NCBI RefSeq assembly: GCF_011397635.1
Contig: NC_064760.1
Span: forward strand, 29,566,856-29,630,855
Length of the DNA stretch: 64,000 nucleotides
Source of the DNA: Epinephelus fuscoguttatus
Lineage: Eukaryota; Chordata; Actinopteri; Perciformes; Serranidae
Direction of reading: 5' to 3'
Shown here: positions 60,343-64,000 of the stretch, piece after piece
Layout: each line of letters starts with the position of its first letter
How positions within the stretch are numbered: position 1 is the first letter of the stretch
The notes under the pieces: model-generated
The model's input: only the letters and a program-made list of their open reading frames with translations
Database searches by the model: none
What the model was told of the DNA's origin: nothing
Translations under genes and position numbers: made by a program

Positions 60343-63300
60343 TCAGGACCTTTTCCCCCCTGTTGGGGGAAGGTTGGGGGGATGTTTGTGGTAATAGTCT
60401 GGTGGGGTGGGATTGGGGCTTGCATTCATCCCTGTAGGGACATAATACATACTCTCCAGGTAGCTCTGGTCCAGTGGTGGATGGTTTGGAGGCTCTGGCT
60501 TGGACCCCTGACCTGAGGGATTCCTGTAGCTGACCCCAGGCCCACCTGGGTGCATTGTTGCTGCAGCAGAGGCCTCAGGATATCGGGGGGGCTGAGGCTG
60601 AGCCTGGGGGTGGGCTTGGGGAGGAGGAGCCGCATAGGGCATGTACTGTGGAGCAGGAGCGTACATGTTTGGATTGTGGATAGGTGTGTAGGGGGCTGCT
60701 GAAGGAGGATACAGGCCTGAATGTGACATTGCTTGCTGTGGGATGAGCACTTCCACATACTGGCCCGTCTCTGGGTCAAACAACATTTTCCTTAGTGGCT
60801 GAACAGGCACCTCAATGTAAAAATACTTCCCTGTCTCAGGATCCAGGAGCACTCTGCGAGGTGTCTGTGCATAGCTGCTCTCTGAGTACAAACTGGAACT
60901 GTCACCCCCATATTCAGAGCCATAGGAAGGTCCCAGGCTTTGAGGGCCACATAAGTACTGGGGATCCATAGGAGGAAGGCCAGGAGAGTGGCTATGGCCA
61001 GGATCACTGTAAGGAGCCCCAGTCATGCTTGGCGGCTGTTGTTGGGGGGATCTGTGGATAGGGGGTCGTCGAGGGTCAATATGCTGGGGTGGCTGCAATG
61101 GGCGGTCAGCAGGGCAGGCCTGCATGAGTGACGGGTGGGGAGGGCAGGGAGGAGGCTGGTGGAGAGGCTGATACATGGCTGGTGGCTGGCTTGGACCAAG
61201 AGGACTTGCTTTGGGAGAGCCAGGCTGGTAGCTCATTGGCTGAGGGTCAGGTCGGCACTGGTAGGGACGGAGAGGGGGCTGAACAGCTGGGTAAGGTAGT
61301 GCCTGGCCTGGAGAGTGCGGAGGGGCAGGAGGGGTTAGGTTATGGGGGCTGCGGTGATGGTGAGGAGGAGTGAGACCAGGGTGGGAAGGGCAGCCAGCTG
61401 TGCAGGAGCAGGGAGGAGGGCGGGAGGAGGGTTGATAGCGATTTGACCTCCTGGGTGTCAGATCTGGGAGCATGAGGGGACTGAAGCTCTCTCTTTCATC
61501 ATAGCTTGGAGGGTCATCTGAGGCAAAGAAACGTAGGTCATCTGTTCGTTGGGAACGTTCATTAGAGAGTGTTCTGCGGCATGGCTGGTGTGTGTATCCC
61601 GGCACTTGCGTTGTGGAAACAGCTGCAGGTTGTTTTGTGTTGTTTGAAGCTACCGGCATAGCTTGTTCATGAGGGTATGCCATCCTGGGATACTGTGATT
61701 GGGGGTCTGGATCCATAACAGCTGGCTGGCTTGGCTGGCTGGCTTCAGCTGAGTCAGGTCCAAGAACGGGGTTTGCTTTTGGGTCAGACACTGGACCTGG
61801 AGCTGAGGTTAAACCAGGCTCAGTGGCTGATATTGGAGCTGTAGCCAAGCTTGTGGGTCTTTGTGTATATCTAGAGCTCTGAGGCGAGGCCCCTGGCTTT
61901 TGTTGCTGACCTCTGTCATTAGATGTCTCTGTCTCTGATGGTGCTGTTGACTGGTTTGAGACATTGGAGATGGTGGTTGCTGGTGCTTTGCAAGGTGGAG
62001 GTTTGAGGCTGGATACCGCGGACACAGCTAGTTTTCTTGTATAGTTTGACGTTGATGTGGACTCATTGGAGATTTTTCTATAGATTGTCGGTGAGGACAC
62101 TACAATTGTTTGAGACCTCTCCTCACCTTGTGGTTTCACAGTTGTTGTTGTTGTTGTTGCTGATGGTCTTTGCACTTCATTTGGCGTTGCTCCTAAATCT
62201 GAGGGTTTAAATTTGCAGCTTGGTTTAGGAGGCACCACTGGCTTTTGAGAATTTTTAGCTATAGATTTAACTTCAATGGTTTGAGGTCTGTTGTTTCCTA
62301 TAGTGTTTGCGGGTGTCTCTTGTTTCTGTGTTTCTTTAGACAGTGACTTAACCTCAATTGGCTGTGGTCTGAATCTCCTTATTGCAGGGGACCTTGGGGG
62401 GAAAGTTGGATCTAGTCTTTTCACTGCTTCAAAATCTCCAATTTCCCTGTGTTTGGTGGGAGGTGGTGTTGGCTCTTGCGTATTTCGTAGCGGAGAAGCA
62501 CTTTTTTGCTTTGCTGTGTCTTTTACTGTAGGCTTACTGCCAACTCCCTCGTCTTCTCTTGTCTTTATCAGGGTGTCTGTGTTGTCAGACATTGCTGAGG
62601 GGCCAGATGTGGTGGATGAAGAGGAGAAGGTCCTCTCTCTGTGAGACTCGATGCGACCTCCATCTAAAGGATTGGTGGTCTGAAGGGGGATCTCCAGGCA
62701 GTTCACATGTTTATGTGGAACCCCTTTACTTCCAGCTGCGCTGTGGTTGTCACCCACCACTGCTCCAATGTCAGCTTGGTAGCCTTTTTCCTTTAGTAAC
62801 ATGGAAACTGAGTGGCCACCAGGGGTAGTAGGCCCAGGTGAAGGTGAAGCAGCTGGGGCTTGGACTGGGATGGGAATCTCTTCCTGGGCTGGCGATGCAG
62901 ATGTCTTGGTCTTGCTGGATTTATCCCTTATTAAAACGACAGCAGTGGACACCTCTCTTTCCTTACTGGGCAGTTTGGGGAGGCTGCCAAGCATGGGAGG
63001 TTTTCGGTCTGTTCTAACAACCACAGGTTTGTCTTCATTGTCTGGTACTTTATGCATTTCTGTCACAGTCTCTTGTGTTTCTGCTGCCACATTTAGATCA
63101 CAATGACACGGCTTTGCAATTGTTGTGTCTCCTGTTGTGTAATGCAATGTGTTTGCATTTGAGGGGGATCTGCTTACCTCTGTGACAAGATTTGGTGAAG
63201 CCTGGGGTTTTTCACCTGGGTTTTCTGAATCTTTTTTGCTGCATGATGTTTTATTTTTGTCTTCTTTCCAGCAAACAGCCTTGTATTCTATTTGCATTGG

Positions 63301-64000
63301 CTGTGGACGAGACAGAGGACTTCCTTTGCTCTGAAGACGTGGAGATGAGGTTAGCAGCTTTGAGGCTTTTATCCCCTCTTTCTGTACCTCTTCCCTCTCC
63401 TCCTTGAACTCCTCCTCCCTGTCCTCCCTCCTCTCCTCCCTCCTTATCTCTTGCCTTACCTCCCTCTCCTCCTCTGCTATGACGTCTTCCCTCCTCTCCT
63501 CTTTTATTTCTTCCCTCCTTTCCTCATTAAATGTTTCCATCCTTTCTTCATCCACACTTGATGGCGTTACAGCACTAGTTGCCTTGAAGGACAGATTATA
63601 CGTATTTTTCACAAGCCGCCTCACATCTCTGACTTTGTGAATGGGGACCTTCACTTTATTATTTCCATTTTCTTCGTCTTCCTCTGTTTTCCCATCGACA
63701 CTGGTCTCTAGCCTTTCCTCCAGTACTTCTGGTGAAGAAGCCTCAGGTTTGTTTTCTGCTTCAGGTGTGAGACAAACATTTAGGGAGGCTTTCTTTTTCT
63801 CCACAGCTTTGAGCGTGATCTCCTGTGTCTGTGACATGTTGGCGCCCTTGGCACCCTGTTGCAGTTGTTTATGGTCCTCTGTGTTTTCACATTCCTGGTC
63901 TCTGTTTGTCACCCTGGCCTGCGTGTTGCTGGCTCCAGTGGCAGAAGGAGCTGCCGTGTTCCCGGCAGTGGCATTTGCTGAGTCACCAGCCTCCCTTCCG
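60343..64000 (-). CDS. prob1: Large proline-rich protein with tandem DPETG motifs, prob1-like, 5' end outside window
   Basis: One uninterrupted frame of 1218 codons, stop TGA at 60343-60345, open to the window edge; the true start lies beyond it (the GTG near 63910 is not a start). Visible fragment: a low-complexity acidic/arginine-rich block of EERRE-type repeats at about residues 150-200 and long Ser/Thr/Pro-rich disordered sequence. A PPSY motif lies in DDPPSYDERESF near residue 835, followed by a proline/histidine-rich segment. Near residues 1050-1085 stand two tandem units, LLDPETGKYFYIEVPVQ and MLFDPETGQYVEVLIPQ. A PPDY motif lies near the C-terminus. The paired DPETG units are shared by PROB1, C4orf54 and C10orf71 (a DUF4585-type region, from memory). 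Human PROB1 and HBEGF both lie on 5q31, which favours prob1. Molecular function is poorly known. Confidence 0.6.
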   Translation of the reverse strand, partial: GREAGDSANATAGNTAAPSATGASNTQARVTNRDQECENTEDHKQLQQGAKGANMSQTQEITLKAVEKKKASLNVCLTPEAENKPEASSPEVLEERLETSVDGKTEEDEENGNNKVKVPIHKVRDVRRLVKNTYNLSFKATSAVTPSSVDEERMETFNEERREEIKEERREDVIAEEEREVRQEIRREERREDREEEFKEEREEVQKEGIKASKLLTSSPRLQSKGSPLSRPQPMQIEYKAVCWKEDKNKTSCSKKDSENPGEKPQASPNLVTEVSRSPSNANTLHYTTGDTTIAKPCHCDLNVAAETQETVTEMHKVPDNEDKPVVVRTDRKPPMLGSLPKLPSKEREVSTAVVLIRDKSSKTKTSASPAQEEIPIPVQAPAASPSPGPTTPGGHSVSMLLKEKGYQADIGAVVGDNHSAAGSKGVPHKHVNCLEIPLQTTNPLDGGRIESHRERTFSSSSTTSGPSAMSDNTDTLIKTREDEGVGSKPTVKDTAKQKSASPLRNTQEPTPPPTKHREIGDFEAVKRLDPTFPPRSPAIRRFRPQPIEVKSLSKETQKQETPANTIGNNRPQTIEVKSIAKNSQKPVVPPKPSCKFKPSDLGATPNEVQRPSATTTTTTVKPQGEERSQTIVVSSPTIYRKISNESTSTSNYTRKLAVSAVSSLKPPPCKAPATTISNVSNQSTAPSETETSNDRGQQQKPGASPQSSRYTQRPTSLATAPISATEPGLTSAPGPVSDPKANPVLGPDSAEASQPSQPAVMDPDPQSQYPRMAYPHEQAMPVASNNTKQPAAVSTTQVPGYTHQPCRRTLSNERSQRTDDLRFFASDDPPSYDERESFSPLMLPDLTPRRSNRYQPSSRPPPCSCTAGCPSHPGLTPPHHHRSPHNLTPPAPPHSPGQALPYPAVQPPLRPYQCRPDPQPMSYQPGSPKASPLGPSQPPAMYQPLHQPPPCPPHPSLMQACPADRPLQPPQHIDPRRPPIHRSPQQQPPSMTGAPYSDPGHSHSPGLPPMDPQYLCGPQSLGPSYGSEYGGDSSSLYSESSYAQTPRRVLLDPETGKYFYIEVPVQPLRKMLFDPETGQYVEVLIPQQAMSHSGLYPPSAAPYTPIHNPNMYAPAPQYMPYAAPPPQAHPQAQPQPPRYPEASAAATMHPGGPGVSYRNPSGQGSKPEPPNHPPLDQSYLESMYYVPTGMNASPNPTPPDYYHKHPPNLPPTGGKRS

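Noticed and set aside
62291-62644. Plus-strand frames opposite the prob1-like gene
   Set aside because: Antisense shadows of a long GC-rich coding exon with low stop density.
63910-63912. Apparent start codon of the prob1-like frame
   Set aside because: It is GTG and the frame is open on to the window edge, so the true start must lie outside the window.

Overview
The window is vertebrate, almost certainly ray-finned fish, nuclear DNA. Its genes have many small exons with GT-AG introns. It is littered with tRNA-derived SINEs, hAT-like and other terminal-inverted-repeat elements and (CA)n, (GA)n and (TCTA)n microsatellites, several of which I recognise from memory as dispersed families of spiny-rayed (acanthomorph/perciform) fishes. 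No bacterial-type operon, CRISPR array, rRNA or genuine tRNA gene was seen.

Three protein-coding genes are supported. (1) rufy1, minus strand, 2340-9229: 17 coding exons were assembled by hand, all with compatible phases, giving a 717-residue RUN + coiled-coil + FYVE endosomal effector. (2) hbegf, plus strand, 11820-13610: five coding exons, 237 residues, a membrane-anchored heparin-binding EGF-family growth factor. It has a TATA-like box, a probable 3'UTR intron and an AU-rich 3'UTR. (3) A large single-exon, proline-rich gene on the minus strand, 60343 to beyond 64000, cut by the window edge. It carries tandem DPETG motifs and is probably the prob1 orthologue or a close paralogue. The first ~500 bases look like the 3'UTR of a plus-strand gene converging on rufy1; conserved human synteny makes hnrnph1 the likely candidate.

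Layout: 1-500 3' end of an unseen upstream gene; 500-9300 rufy1, with a 1.1-kb inverted-repeat element just downstream of its stop and a hAT-like element in intron 1; 9300-11560 divergent spacer; 11560-15075 hbegf; 15.1-59.8 kb a roughly 44-kb stretch with no supportable gene, filled with repeats (two of them clearly nested), a few possible regulatory blocks and one orphan splice-bounded exon candidate; 59.8-64 kb the prob1-like gene and its 3'UTR.

The three genes do not form a pathway in an obvious way: RUFY1 acts in endosome recycling, HB-EGF is a secreted/juxtacrine ligand, and the PROB1-like protein is poorly characterised. I found no convincing new biological system. The observations most worth checking are the orphan exon at 50.5 kb, the sequence-resolved nested and templated insertions, the palindrome at 57.75 kb, the E-box beside the rufy1 start and the acidic tyrosine-rich insert in HB-EGF. 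No database search was possible, so repeat family names rest on memory and on comparison of copies inside the window.
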